Assembly (NCBI GenBank): GCA_964507325.1
Contig: CAZDQL010000067.1
Coordinates: 1-38,610 of the forward strand
Direction of reading: 5' to 3'
Source of the DNA: CAZDQL01 sp964507325
GTDB taxonomy: Bacteria; Planctomycetota; UBA1135; GCA-002686595
Length of the DNA stretch: 38,610 nt
Below, one piece after another: positions 1-8,364 of this stretch (positions within the stretch are counted from its first letter, which is position 1; the number at the start of each line of letters is the position of its first letter). The notes beneath the pieces were generated by a model, which ran no database searches, was not told where the DNA came from, and worked only from the letters and a program-made list of their open reading frames with translations. The position numbers and the translations under genes were made by a program.

Positions 1-68
<68 letters not shown>

Positions 69-160
69 GTGGGCCCCCCTCGCGTCTCGCTGTCCGGACC
101 ACGAGGGAGCCCTCCCCCAACTCCCCCCGAAACCCTCAACCTCCCGGCCTACATTCCACC

Positions 161-931
161 GTGGTCACCAACCGCCACATCGCAGCCCACCTCGACCGCA
201 TCGCCACCCTCCTCGAGGCTCGCGAGCGTCCGAGCTACCGCTCCAGGGCCTACCGCGCCGCCGCCGCCACCGTCCGCCGCTGGCCTCGCCCCCTGTCGGA
301 GATCGTCGCCGAGGGCGGGCGGTCCGCGCTGATGGAGATCCCCACGATCGGGCGCAGCCTCGCGGCTACGATCGAGTCGATCGCGATCACGGGGCGCTGC
401 CCGCCGCTGGAGAGCCTCGAGGAGGAACCGGGGCTCACCGCCCTCCTCGCCGCCGTGCCCGGCATCGGACCCAAGCTCGCCCGCGACCTGCAGTCCTCCC
501 TCGGGGCGCGGCGCCTCGCCGACCTGGAGCGCGCCGCCCGCGACGGTCGGCTCGACCGGGTGGTGGGCATCGGGCCGGTGCGCTCGCGCGCCCTGCGCTC
601 CGCCCTGCCCGGCTCTCCGCGTGCGCAGCCCCCCTCCCGCGCCCTCCTCCTGCAGCTCGACCGCGAGTACCGCCGGCGCGCGCGGGCCGGGGAGCTCCCC
701 CGCGTCCCCCCCCGCACCCCCGGAACCCCGTGGGTGCCGGTCCTGCACCGCGTTCGTCAGGGGTGGGCCTTCACCGTGCGCGCCGCGCACGGGAGGGGGA
801 ACCGGGTGCGGATCCACTACCGCCGCGGCGGCTCCCGGGGGGGCTGCAGCGTCGAATCCACCCTCTCCGACGGCGAGCGGAGGATCCGCGGGCACTGGGG
901 AGTGGGAGCCGAGAATACTCGCCGCACCTGA
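161..931 (+). CDS. Helix-hairpin-helix DNA-binding protein (PolX N-terminal-like, no polymerase domain)
   Basis: This is a 256-residue protein with a GTG start. Residues 1-75 resemble the N-terminal 8-kDa helix-hairpin-helix domain of family X DNA polymerases (the motif IPTIGRSLAATIESI). A second HhH follows around residues 95-150 (VPGIGPKLARDLQ, then VVGIGPVRSRAL). No nucleotidyltransferase or PHP domain follows. Instead there is a C-terminal segment of about 85 residues beginning DREYRRRARAGELP, with a WVPVLH motif. As I recall, this tail is found in a family of uncharacterised bacterial HhH proteins, so the protein is probably complete rather than a truncated polymerase. DNA binding is inferred from the HhH motifs; the biological role is unknown. 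It is the first of three codirectional genes with short gaps (14 and 23 bases). Confidence 0.75.
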   Translation: MVTNRHIAAHLDRIATLLEARERPSYRSRAYRAAAATVRRWPRPLSEIVAEGGRSALMEIPTIGRSLAATIESIAITGRCPPLESLEEEPGLTALLAAVPGIGPKLARDLQSSLGARRLADLERAARDGRLDRVVGIGPVRSRALRSALPGSPRAQPPSRALLLQLDREYRRRARAGELPRVPPRTPGTPWVPVLHRVRQGWAFTVRAAHGRGNRVRIHYRRGGSRGGCSVESTLSDGERRIRGHWGVGAENTRRT

Positions 932-945
932 CCGCAGGGGTCCCC

Positions 946-1551
946 ATGCTCCCCCTCCTCCTCGTGCTGCTCATGGGCGCCGGGATGGCGGCGCTCTTCT
1001 GTCTGGCGCTGATCGCCCTCCTGCGCCACCTGCGGCGCTCACAGGCCCCCGGCCCCCAGCGGGTGATGACCGGGGTCGCCGGCGTGGCCGGCCTGGGGTG
1101 CGCTGGGGTGGTGGGTGCGGCGCTCTTCATCACCACCCTCTGCCTGGTCGGCGTCACCTGCATGATCGAGAGGGGGCCGATCCGGGGGGTGCAGATCCTG
1201 CGCCTCGACGACCGCGCCCTCACGACCACCCCGGACACCCTGGACGCCGCCCTGCTCGAGTACCGAGCGGCCACTGACGAGCTCGACGCCCGCTACCCGG
1301 TGCACGTCCTGGTGGAGGTGCGCGGCGAGGTGCGCACCGACCGACTGCGGCGCTGGCTCGAGCGCGAGACGCGCGGCGAGGTCGAGCTGGTCGAGGTGCG
1401 GGGGGTGCCCGGAGCGCCCGAGCACACCCGCCTCGACTTCGGCCTGACGCTCTCCCCGCGCGAGATGCGACGCTTCGAGCGCGAATTCGAGGAGGCCCAG
1501 CCCTTCTTCGACCTGCCCCACGCCCTGGCCTTCGAGATCCGCGAGCCGTAG
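946..1551 (+). CDS. Small membrane protein with two N-terminal TM segments, unknown function
   Basis: This is a 201-residue protein. I chose the ATG at 946 because the sequence upstream overlaps the preceding gene and looks non-coding, while the ATG opens directly into a hydrophobic segment (MLPLLLVLLMGAG). Residues 1-26 and about 44-73 are predicted membrane helices separated by a short basic loop. The remaining 125 or so residues form a charged soluble domain with no motif I recognise, rich in Arg and Glu and ending near FEIREP. It sits 14 bases after the HhH gene and 23 bases before murQ, so it is probably cotranscribed with both. I do not recognise the family. Confidence 0.6.
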   Translation: MLPLLLVLLMGAGMAALFCLALIALLRHLRRSQAPGPQRVMTGVAGVAGLGCAGVVGAALFITTLCLVGVTCMIERGPIRGVQILRLDDRALTTTPDTLDAALLEYRAATDELDARYPVHVLVEVRGEVRTDRLRRWLERETRGEVELVEVRGVPGAPEHTRLDFGLTLSPREMRRFEREFEEAQPFFDLPHALAFEIREP

Positions 1552-1574
1552 CCTCGTCCCCCGACGGGTAGCAG

Positions 1575-2486
1575 GTGAGCGAAGGACGTGGACACCTGCC
1601 CACGGAGGGGGAGCACCCCGCCGGCGCCGACCTCGATCGACTCGACGCGGCGGCCGCCTGCGCCCTCTTCGCCAGGGCTGATCGGGAGGCGCTCGCCGCG
1701 GTGGAGCGGGCGCGGGAGTCGTTGGCTCGGGTGGTGGAGCTCGTCGCCGAGCGACTGGCCTCCGGGGGCCGCCTCTTCTACGTCGGCTCGGGGACCAGCG
1801 GCCGCCTGGGGGCCCTGGACGCCAGCGAGTGCCCGCCCAGCTTCCAGTCCGACCCCGAGCAGGTGCAGTACGTGATCGCCGGGGGCGACGCCGCCCTGAC
1901 GAGCGCGGTCGAGGGCGCGGAGGACGACGCCGGCGACGGAGCGCACCAGCTCGCCCGGCGCGGGGTCGGCGAGCGCGACGTGGTGGTCGGAATCAGCGCG
2001 GGAGGCACGACCCCCTTCGTCCTGGGCGCCCTCGAGGAGGCGCGCCGCCGGCGCGCGGCGACCGTCTTCCTGGCCTGCGTGGGCGAGCAGCTCGCACCCT
2101 GCGAGGCGGACCTGCAACTGCGCCTCGAGACCGGCCCCGAGCTCTTGGCGGGCTCCACGCGCCTCAAGGCGGGCACCGCCACCAAGCTGGCCCTCAACGC
2201 CATCAGCACCCTGGCGATGGCGCGCCTGGGCAAGGTGCACGGCCACCTGATGATCGACCTCGACGCGCGCGCCAACGTCAAGCTCAGCGACCGCGCTCTG
2301 CGCATCCTGATGCGCCTCACCGGACTCGGACGCGAGGCGGCGACGACCCTCCTCGAGCGCGCCCGCTGGCGGGTCAAGACCGCCACCCTGATGCACGCGA
2401 CCGACCTGGACGTGGACGCCGCGGAGGAGCGCCTGGGGCGCGCGGGCGGAGTGCTCCGGCACGCGCTCGAGGAGGGCGCTCAGTAG
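1575..2486 (+). CDS. murQ: N-acetylmuramic acid 6-phosphate etherase
   Basis: This is a 303-residue protein of the usual MurQ length, with a GTG start. MurQ cleaves the D-lactyl ether of MurNAc-6-phosphate to give GlcNAc-6-phosphate in cytoplasmic peptidoglycan recycling. The SIS sugar-phosphate fold is clear: GSGTSGRLGALDASECPPSF at about 71-90, including the catalytic-type Glu85, and EGAEDD at 113-118, including Glu116, which has the same spacing as the two essential glutamates of the E. coli enzyme. The C-terminal part has the conserved KAGTATKLALN and ANVKLSDRA blocks. The usual ASGRTP loop reads SAGGTTP here, so the phosphate-loop Arg is absent; I believe this variant occurs in other MurQ proteins. 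No anhMurNAc kinase gene is nearby. The 3' end overlaps the converging gene by 7 bases. Confidence 0.93.
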   Translation: MSEGRGHLPTEGEHPAGADLDRLDAAAACALFARADREALAAVERARESLARVVELVAERLASGGRLFYVGSGTSGRLGALDASECPPSFQSDPEQVQYVIAGGDAALTSAVEGAEDDAGDGAHQLARRGVGERDVVVGISAGGTTPFVLGALEEARRRRAATVFLACVGEQLAPCEADLQLRLETGPELLAGSTRLKAGTATKLALNAISTLAMARLGKVHGHLMIDLDARANVKLSDRALRILMRLTGLGREAATTLLERARWRVKTATLMHATDLDVDAAEERLGRAGGVLRHALEEGAQ

Positions 2487-3841
2487 AAGTAGACGACGAC
2501 CCGTCCCGCGTTGTCGCTCTTCTCTTTTCCAGGCCGGTCGTAGGTCCCGTCGCCGACGACCAGCTCCTCCTTGCCCCCGGGGAGGATCTGCGCCGCCGCC
2601 ATCCCGTTGCCGAAGTGATCAGCGGAACCGGGGGCCGCCGGACGCACCCAGCTCGCGGGGCTCTGGGGGGTGTTCCCGTCCCAGGTCACCAGGGCGCGTC
2701 GATCGGCGTCGGGCAGGCTCAGGTCGGGCATGACCACGAAGGTCATGTCGAGAGCATCGTCCCCGATGACGTCCGCCACGACGCAGCGGAAGCCCATGTA
2801 GTCGGAGGGCTTGGGATTGGGGTAGGGGTGCAGGGTGACGGGGAAGTAGCCCGGGCCGCGGGCGCTGTAGCCCATCCCCGCGTTGAACACCCCGTTCCAG
2901 TCCTTGCGGTTGGCCCCGATCAGGAGCCAGTCCTCCCGCGCGTCGATGTGCATCCCGAAGCGCGGGCCCGGCAGGTCCAGGGGGTCGGGGTAGGGATCCT
3001 CCACCGCGATCCAGTTCGCCGCGTCCACGGGGCCGGGGAAGCAGAAGATCTGGCCGGCGACCGGCACGCCCCCGGCGGTGTTGCCGATGGCGGCGACGAA
3101 GAGCTCGTCGCATCCGTCCCCGTCGTTGTCGGCGGCCGACAGATGCTGTCCGAAGAAGCCGTTGGGCACCGGCTGGGGATTGGGGATCACCAGCTCGGGG
3201 GGCACCACGTCGAAGGGTCCGAAGAAGACGTGCACGGCGCCGGCGACGATGCCGCCCACCTCCGCCTTGGGCGCGGAGGCCGCGATGTCGCCGTGGCCGT
3301 CGCCGTTGAAGTCCCCCACCGTCACGCTCTCGCCGAGCCGGCTGGAGGTGGCGGGATTCAGGGCGCGCACCACGATCGGCGTCGGATCGCCGACCGAGCG
3401 GATCAGGTGCACCCTCCCGGCCTCCTCCAGCGGCCCCACCGCGCTGCGCGGCAGGCCCACGACCAGCTCCTCCTCCGGGTCGAGGTCGAGCTGACCGGCG
3501 GCCACGTCGTAGCCGAAGTGCTCCGCGGAGTCGGTCGGGGGGCAAGTGCTCGCCCCCCCGGCGTCGTAGACGCGCAGCTCCCCCCACCCATCGGGGCCCA
3601 CGTCGTGGTGCACGAAGACGGCCCCCTGCCCGTAGGCACCGACGGCGATCTCGAGCCCCCCGCTGCCGTCCATGTCGAGCACCGCCAAGGAGTGCCCGTA
3701 GTGGGAGCCGGGCTCTGGGCAGGGGTTGGACATCACCCGGTAGGAGCGACTCGCGGACGCGACCTGGGCGGAGGTAGTAGGAGCTGTGAGGAGGGCGATT
3801 CCACCGAGGGCAATGGCCCATCGTGAGGCGAGGACTTCCAT
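2480..3841 (-). CDS. Secreted FG-GAP/VCBS repeat protein
   Basis: This 453-residue protein has a Sec signal peptide (residues 1 to about 25, ending near TTSA). Several FG-GAP-type repeats follow, each with a calcium-binding-like loop: DMDGSGGLEIAVGAY, DLDPEEELVVGLP, DFNGDGHGDIAASAP and DNDGDGCDELFVAA. These repeats build an integrin-alpha-like beta-propeller, so an extracellular or periplasmic adhesive or structural role is likely. No C-terminal anchor or sorting signal is visible. The start is the ATG directly before the signal peptide. The gene converges on murQ, with stops overlapping by 7 bases. FG-GAP proteins are abundant in planctomycetes, which fits the window. Confidence 0.85.
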   Translation of the reverse strand: MEVLASRWAIALGGIALLTAPTTSAQVASASRSYRVMSNPCPEPGSHYGHSLAVLDMDGSGGLEIAVGAYGQGAVFVHHDVGPDGWGELRVYDAGGASTCPPTDSAEHFGYDVAAGQLDLDPEEELVVGLPRSAVGPLEEAGRVHLIRSVGDPTPIVVRALNPATSSRLGESVTVGDFNGDGHGDIAASAPKAEVGGIVAGAVHVFFGPFDVVPPELVIPNPQPVPNGFFGQHLSAADNDGDGCDELFVAAIGNTAGGVPVAGQIFCFPGPVDAANWIAVEDPYPDPLDLPGPRFGMHIDAREDWLLIGANRKDWNGVFNAGMGYSARGPGYFPVTLHPYPNPKPSDYMGFRCVVADVIGDDALDMTFVVMPDLSLPDADRRALVTWDGNTPQSPASWVRPAAPGSADHFGNGMAAAQILPGGKEELVVGDGTYDRPGKEKSDNAGRVVVYFY

Positions 3842-3906
3842 GCCCCGATGTTACGTATTTGTGTCCGCTGCGCCACGATCCCATGTTGAGACACGCCGGC
3901 TGGGGG

Positions 3907-3938
3907 CCCAGGGCTCCACCCCGCGGTCAAGCCCTGGG
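3907..3938 (-). terminator. Hairpin at the end of the methyltransferase gene
   Basis: A perfect 9-bp inverted repeat (CCCAGGGCT / AGCCCTGGG) has a 14-base loop that contains the stop codon of the minus-strand methyltransferase gene. No U-tract follows. It is a plausible intrinsic terminator or 3'-end-protecting hairpin. Confidence 0.4.
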
Positions 3939-4784
3939 GCGCTGCATCCGTGCCGCGAGGCTCTCCCCTCGCAAGGTCCAACGGGCTGCAACGCTCCACG
4001 GCAGCTTCCCGAGCTCGTCCGTGAGACGCGCGAGCCCCGTCGGTCTCCCCGCCGCGTTGGGGCGCAGGCGCACGCCGTGGGAGCGGAACTCGACCACCTC
4101 GAGCCCCACGGCCTGGGCGGCGCGGGTCAGGGTCGCGGGCGACCAGAGGCAGTAGTGCAGCGCGGGGTCGATCAGCTTCCAGGCGCTGCCCAGCCGCCGC
4201 GCCGTGTAGGACTCCGCATTCACCGTGTCCAGGTAGGCGCATCCGCCGGGGCGCAGGACGCGCGCCACCTCGCGCAGCACCGCCAGGGGATCGGTCAGAT
4301 GCTCGAGCACGGCGTGGGAGTGCACCAGGTCGAAGCTCGCACTGGGCAAGCCCGCCTGCTCGAGGGTGCTCGCGCGCACGTCGAGCCCGTGGCGCTCCCG
4401 CGCCCACTCCGCCAGCGCGGCCACCGGCTCGACCCCCACCCCCTCCCATCCGCGGGCGCGGGCGGCGAAGAGGAAGCCCCCGGCGTTGGCCCCCACGTCG
4501 AGGAGCCGTCCGCGGCCCACACGGCGCTCGAGGCGCGCCAACCGCCGGGCGTAGCGACGCTGGCGCCGCGGCTCGTAGCTGCGCGCGAGGTAGTGGTCGT
4601 GCAACTCGGTGAAGGTCGCCTCGTTCAGGCGAGCGAACTCCTCGGGGGTCTTCTCCGCCACGACGAAGCCACAGGTGAGGCAGCGCCGGTAGCGACCCCG
4701 CTCCCCCGGCCAGACCGGCCGCCACTCCTCCCCCGAGCAGAGGGGGCAGGTCCAGAGGGAGGGATCCGGGTGGGACACGCGCAC
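3927..4784 (-). CDS. Class I SAM-dependent methyltransferase with N-terminal zinc-ribbon-like motif
   Basis: This is a 285-residue protein with a GTG start. Cys13/Cys16 (CPLC) and Cys35/Cys38 (CLTC) form a CxxC-x18-CxxC zinc-ribbon-like motif. A Methyltransf_11/23-type Rossmann domain follows: SAM motif I LLDVGANAGGFL at about 94-105, the acidic end of beta-2 at GVEP, then SFDLVHSHAVLEHL and a post-motif VLRPGG. An N-terminal CxxC pair joined to such a domain is common in methyltransferases of sugar or surface-glycan pathways and of natural products. The substrate cannot be read from the sequence and no glycan cluster adjoins. It is divergent from the comM-like gene, with 67 bases between starts. 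Confidence 0.8.
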   Translation of the reverse strand: MRVSHPDPSLWTCPLCSGEEWRPVWPGERGRYRRCLTCGFVVAEKTPEEFARLNEATFTELHDHYLARSYEPRRQRRYARRLARLERRVGRGRLLDVGANAGGFLFAARARGWEGVGVEPVAALAEWARERHGLDVRASTLEQAGLPSASFDLVHSHAVLEHLTDPLAVLREVARVLRPGGCAYLDTVNAESYTARRLGSAWKLIDPALHYCLWSPATLTRAAQAVGLEVVEFRSHGVRLRPNAAGRPTGLARLTDELGKLPWSVAARWTLRGESLAARMQRPRA

Positions 4785-4851
4785 AGGCTAACCGGCGACG
4801 GCGCGGCGACACCGACCGCAACCCGTACCGGGCGCGATCGTCTCTTCCGTC

Positions 4852-6375
4852 GTGCAGACCGTGCGCGTGACCGGCGCCTCCCTCCTGGGGACGGGCGCGG
4901 AGCTGGTGACCGTCGAGGCGCAGTTCGAGCCCCTCGATCGCGGGCGCATCGAGGTCCTGATCACGGGACTCCCCGACCCGGTCATCCGCGAGAGCCGCGG
5001 GCGGCTCCTGTGCGCCCTGCGGGAGAACCGCCTCGGCCTGGGGATGGGGCGGCTGCACCTGAACCTGGTGCCGGCCGCGCGCCCCAAGTCGGGGGAGATC
5101 CTCGACCTGCCCCTGGTCCTGGCAGCGGCGGGCGCGGGGGGACACCTGCCGGCGGCCGCCCTGGAGGGGATCCTCTTCCTGGGGGAGGTGGGGATCGACG
5201 GCACCCTCTACGGCGTGCCGGGGGGGCTGGCGGCGGCCCTCGCCGGCCGCGCGGCGGGGATCCACCGCCTCCTCGCCCCCCCCGCCACGGCGCGCGAGGC
5301 CGCCTGCCTGCCGGAGGTCGAGGCGCGCGGCGCGGAGCACCTGGCCTCGGTGCTGGGGCACCTGGTGGACGAGGCGGGGACCCTACCGGTGCTCGCCCCC
5401 CCCGAGCCTCTGCCCCGCACCCACGGGGAGGCCAGCCTGGACCAGGTGCGCGGTCAGGCCGCCTCCAAGCACGCCCTGGCGGTGGCGGCCGCGGGGGGGC
5501 ACGGCCTGCTCCTCGTCGGCCCACCGGGGACGGGGAAGTCGATGCTGGCGCGGCGCCTGGTGGACCTCCTGCCACCGCCTAGCCTGGAGGAGCGCCTCGA
5601 AGTGACGCGCGTGCTCTCCGCCACGGGCCGCTGGCCGGGCGGGCTGGTGGAGAAGCGCCCCTTCCGGGCCCCCCACCACACCGCGAGCTACGCGGGGCTC
5701 GTCGGCGGCGGCTCGAACCTGGCGCCGGGGGAGATCACCCTCGCCCACCGGGGGGTGCTCTTCCTCGACGAGCTGCCCGAGTTCCGCCGCGAGGTGCTCG
5801 AAGCCCTGCGCCAGCCCCTGGAGTCGGGGACGATCCTGATCAGCCGCGCCGGCCGCCAGGTGGAGCTTCCCGCGGCCTTCCAGCTGGTGGCGGCGATGAA
5901 CCCCTGCCCCTGCGGCTACCGCGGGCACCCGCGCGTCGCCTGCCCCTGTCCGGCGTCGGCGGTGCAGCGCTACCGGCGCCGCATCTCGCCCCCCCTGCTC
6001 GACCGGGTGGAGCTGAGACTCGAGGTGCCCGCCCCCAGCCTGGAGGAACTGGCACCGGGGGACGGTTCGCCTCCGACCCCCTCGGCGCGGGAGCTGGGCC
6101 TCGCGGTCGGCCGCGCCCGCACCCGCCAAGAGGAGCGCGGCCAGCGGACCCCCAACGCGGGGTTGGACTCCGCGCGCCTCGACGAGGTCGCCCCCCTGCG
6201 CGGCGCCGAGCGCGACCTGATGGCGCGCGCGGCGGAGCACCGCGCCCTCTCCGCGCGCGCCGTGCAGTCCCTGCGGCGGGTGGCGCGCACCCTGGCGGAT
6301 CTCCAGGGGTGCGACGAGATCGACGCCTCCCACCTGGCGGAGGCGCTGGCCCTGCGCGGCTCACTCGTGGCGTAG
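4852..6375 (+). CDS. comM: YifB/ComM family Mg-chelatase-like AAA+ ATPase
   Basis: This is a 507-residue protein, the typical family length, with a GTG start. The N-terminal ChlI domain (about 1-190) has the S5-like beta-alpha motif with VLITGLPDPVIRESRGR. The AAA+ core has Walker A GPPGTGKS at 223-230, the family signature RPFRAPHHTAS, Walker B GVLFLDELPEF and a cysteine-rich insertion NPCPCGYRGHP...CPCP around 350-365. The Mg_chelatase_C domain closes the protein. In Haemophilus and Vibrio, ComM is a hexameric branch-migration helicase that promotes integration of DNA taken up during natural transformation. The type IV pilus genes later in the window make that role attractive here, but this is inference. 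The 3' end overlaps the converging permease gene by 15 bases. Confidence 0.92.
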   Translation: MQTVRVTGASLLGTGAELVTVEAQFEPLDRGRIEVLITGLPDPVIRESRGRLLCALRENRLGLGMGRLHLNLVPAARPKSGEILDLPLVLAAAGAGGHLPAAALEGILFLGEVGIDGTLYGVPGGLAAALAGRAAGIHRLLAPPATAREAACLPEVEARGAEHLASVLGHLVDEAGTLPVLAPPEPLPRTHGEASLDQVRGQAASKHALAVAAAGGHGLLLVGPPGTGKSMLARRLVDLLPPPSLEERLEVTRVLSATGRWPGGLVEKRPFRAPHHTASYAGLVGGGSNLAPGEITLAHRGVLFLDELPEFRREVLEALRQPLESGTILISRAGRQVELPAAFQLVAAMNPCPCGYRGHPRVACPCPASAVQRYRRRISPPLLDRVELRLEVPAPSLEELAPGDGSPPTPSARELGLAVGRARTRQEERGQRTPNAGLDSARLDEVAPLRGAERDLMARAAEHRALSARAVQSLRRVARTLADLQGCDEIDASHLAEALALRGSLVA

Positions 6376-7632
6376 CGCCTCGACCGGGTCCATGTACGCG
6401 GCGCGCCAGGCCGGGTAGAGCCCAAAGACGACCCCGGTCGCCACGGAGATGCCGAAGGCCAGGAGCGGCGCCTGCAGGGTCACGATCGTCTCCATCTCGC
6501 TGAAGCGCTCGACCGCCATGGGGATCGTGAGCCCGAGCGCCACCCCCGCCAGTCCGCCGGATCCCGAGAGCACCACCGTCTCCACCAGGAACTGGCTGAC
6601 GATGTGCTTGCGCTTGGCGCCCAGAGCGCGGCGCACACCGATCTCCCGCGTGCGCTCGGTGACGGTGGCCAGCATCACGTTCATGATCCCGATTCCCCCC
6701 ACCAGGAGCGAGATGCCCGCGATCGACCCGAGCACGATCGAGAAGATGCGCTTGGTCTCCTGGACGCGCAGGAGGAGCTCCATCGGCACCTCCACCTCGT
6801 AGTCCTTGAGGTTGTGGACGCGCGAGAGCATGGTGCGGCAGGCCTCGGCCACGAAGGGCACGTCCTGGGCGCGCTCCACCCCGACGATGATCTCGTGCAC
6901 CGCCACCTCCTGGATGTCGAGGGTGCCGGAGCGGATGATCACTTGGCGCTCGCCGAAGATCTTGCGTCCAGTGGCCAGGGGCAGGAAGACCTCCCCCCCC
7001 ACCTCCTGGCCGGGGTTCATGCGCACCTCGCTGATCGGGATGCGGGGCTCCAGGATCCCGACCACCTCGAAGTAGTCCGCGCCCACCTTGACGCGCTGGC
7101 CGAGGGGGGACTCGAAGGGGAAGAGGAAGCGCGCCACGCTGTAGCCCAGCACGCAGACGTGGGCGTAGGCCTCCTCGTCGAGCCGGGTCAGGAAGCGCCC
7201 CTGGACGAGATGGCGCCCGGTGACCTTCAGGTAGTCGGGGGGCACGCACTGCACGCGCGGTGTGCAGGCCTCCGCCTCGCGTCGCACCTCCTCGGGCACC
7301 ACGAGGATCGGCACGACCGTCCCCACTCCGGGAAGGGTCTCTTCGATGCGCGCCAGATCCTCGTGGGTCAAGCCGTAGGCCAGGACCCGCGTCTGCTGGT
7401 CCGAGACCTTGTCGTCAGGGGGCTTGACGCTGCGTAGGATGACATTCTGGCTGCCGAGCTGCCGGATCTGCTCCTGGGTCTCGGCGCTGGCCCCTTCCGC
7501 CACCGCCAGCATGGCGATCACGCTGGCCACCCCGAAGAGCACCCCCAGGGTGGTCAGGAGGGAGCGCAGCTTGTGCAGGAGCAGGCTGCTCACCCCCAAG
7601 CGCAGGGCGCGCAGAAGGCGCGAGGGTCTCAT
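6361..7632 (-). CDS. MacB-like ABC transporter permease (FtsX domain)
   Basis: This 423-residue protein is the inner-membrane permease of a tripartite efflux pump. Its architecture is a first membrane helix near residues 20-45 (SLLLHKLRSLLTTLGVLFGV, the usual entry to these permeases), a large periplasmic MacB_PCD domain (about 45-290), then three FtsX-type helices with the conserved GGIGIMNVMLATVTERTREI segment and the C-terminal YPAWRAAYMDPVEALRHE. The ATPase lies in a separate gene upstream (3-base gap), unlike E. coli MacB, where the two are fused. It is the last gene of the efflux operon. The substrate is unknown. Confidence 0.92.
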   Translation of the reverse strand: MRPSRLLRALRLGVSSLLLHKLRSLLTTLGVLFGVASVIAMLAVAEGASAETQEQIRQLGSQNVILRSVKPPDDKVSDQQTRVLAYGLTHEDLARIEETLPGVGTVVPILVVPEEVRREAEACTPRVQCVPPDYLKVTGRHLVQGRFLTRLDEEAYAHVCVLGYSVARFLFPFESPLGQRVKVGADYFEVVGILEPRIPISEVRMNPGQEVGGEVFLPLATGRKIFGERQVIIRSGTLDIQEVAVHEIIVGVERAQDVPFVAEACRTMLSRVHNLKDYEVEVPMELLLRVQETKRIFSIVLGSIAGISLLVGGIGIMNVMLATVTERTREIGVRRALGAKRKHIVSQFLVETVVLSGSGGLAGVALGLTIPMAVERFSEMETIVTLQAPLLAFGISVATGVVFGLYPAWRAAYMDPVEALRHE

Positions 7633-7635
7633 TGG

Positions 7636-8364
7636 TCAGCCCCCATTGCTGCGCACCTCCTCAATGCGCCCATCCTTGAGGCGCAGGGTGTGGCCGGCGC
7701 GCTCCCCGATGGCGGGCTCGTGGGTGACGATCAGGATCGTCTTCCCTTCGGCGTGGAGCTCGTCGAGGAGCTCGAGGATCTCCTGGGCGGTGTGGGAGTC
7801 CAGGTTGCCGGTCGCCTCGTCGGCCAGGATCAGGGCCGGGTCGTTGATCAGCGAACGGGCGATGGCGACGCGCTGCTGCTGGCCGCCGGAGAGCTCGGTG
7901 GGGCGGTGGTGCAAGCGGTCGCCGAGCCCCACGCGTTCGGCGATCCCGACTGCGCGCTCCTCGATCGCCGCCGGCGCCTCGTCCTGATAGAGCACGGGGA
8001 CCAGGATGTTCTCCAGCACGTTGAGCTGGGGAATCAGGTTGTAGGACTGGAAGACGAACCCCAGCTCGCTGCCGCGCAGCTCGCTGAGCTCGTCGTCGTC
8101 CAGGTCCCCCACCTCCTGGCCGCGCACCGCGTAGCGCCCGCCGGTGGGCCGATCGATGCAGCCCAGGATGTTGAGCAGGGTCGACTTGCCCGATCCCGAG
8201 CTGCCCATGATCGACCAGTACTCCCCCTGGCGGAAGGTGTGCGTGATCCCATCCAGGGCGCGCACCTCGGTGCTGCCCATGAGGTATATGCGGCTCACGT
8301 CCTCCAGCTCGGCCACCTTCGGGGGCGTGGCGGGGTGGCCCCCATGCCCGGGATCGAGGGTCAC
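7636..8364 (-). CDS. ABC transporter ATP-binding protein, MacB/LolD type
   Basis: This 242-residue protein starts at a GTG that overlaps the adaptor stop (GTGA), which indicates translational coupling. It has all the nucleotide-binding motifs: Walker A GSSGSGKST, a Q-loop in FVFQSYNLIP, the signature LSGGQQQR, Walker B with LILADEATGNLDS and the switch His in VTHEP. These are the features of the LolD/MacB subfamily, which powers mechanotransmission rather than classic substrate translocation. Its partner is the separate FtsX-type permease directly downstream. The usual ADEPTGNLD reads ADEATGNLD here, a mild variation. Confidence 0.93.
   Translation of the reverse strand: MTLDPGHGGHPATPPKVAELEDVSRIYLMGSTEVRALDGITHTFRQGEYWSIMGSSGSGKSTLLNILGCIDRPTGGRYAVRGQEVGDLDDDELSELRGSELGFVFQSYNLIPQLNVLENILVPVLYQDEAPAAIEERAVGIAERVGLGDRLHHRPTELSGGQQQRVAIARSLINDPALILADEATGNLDSHTAQEILELLDELHAEGKTILIVTHEPAIGERAGHTLRLKDGRIEEVRSNGG

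Noticed and set aside
3786..5582. 598-codon plus-strand frame across the methyltransferase and comM start
   Set aside because: No recognisable motif; it conflicts with the methyltransferase (-) and with the ComM frame (+), both of which have clear family motifs.
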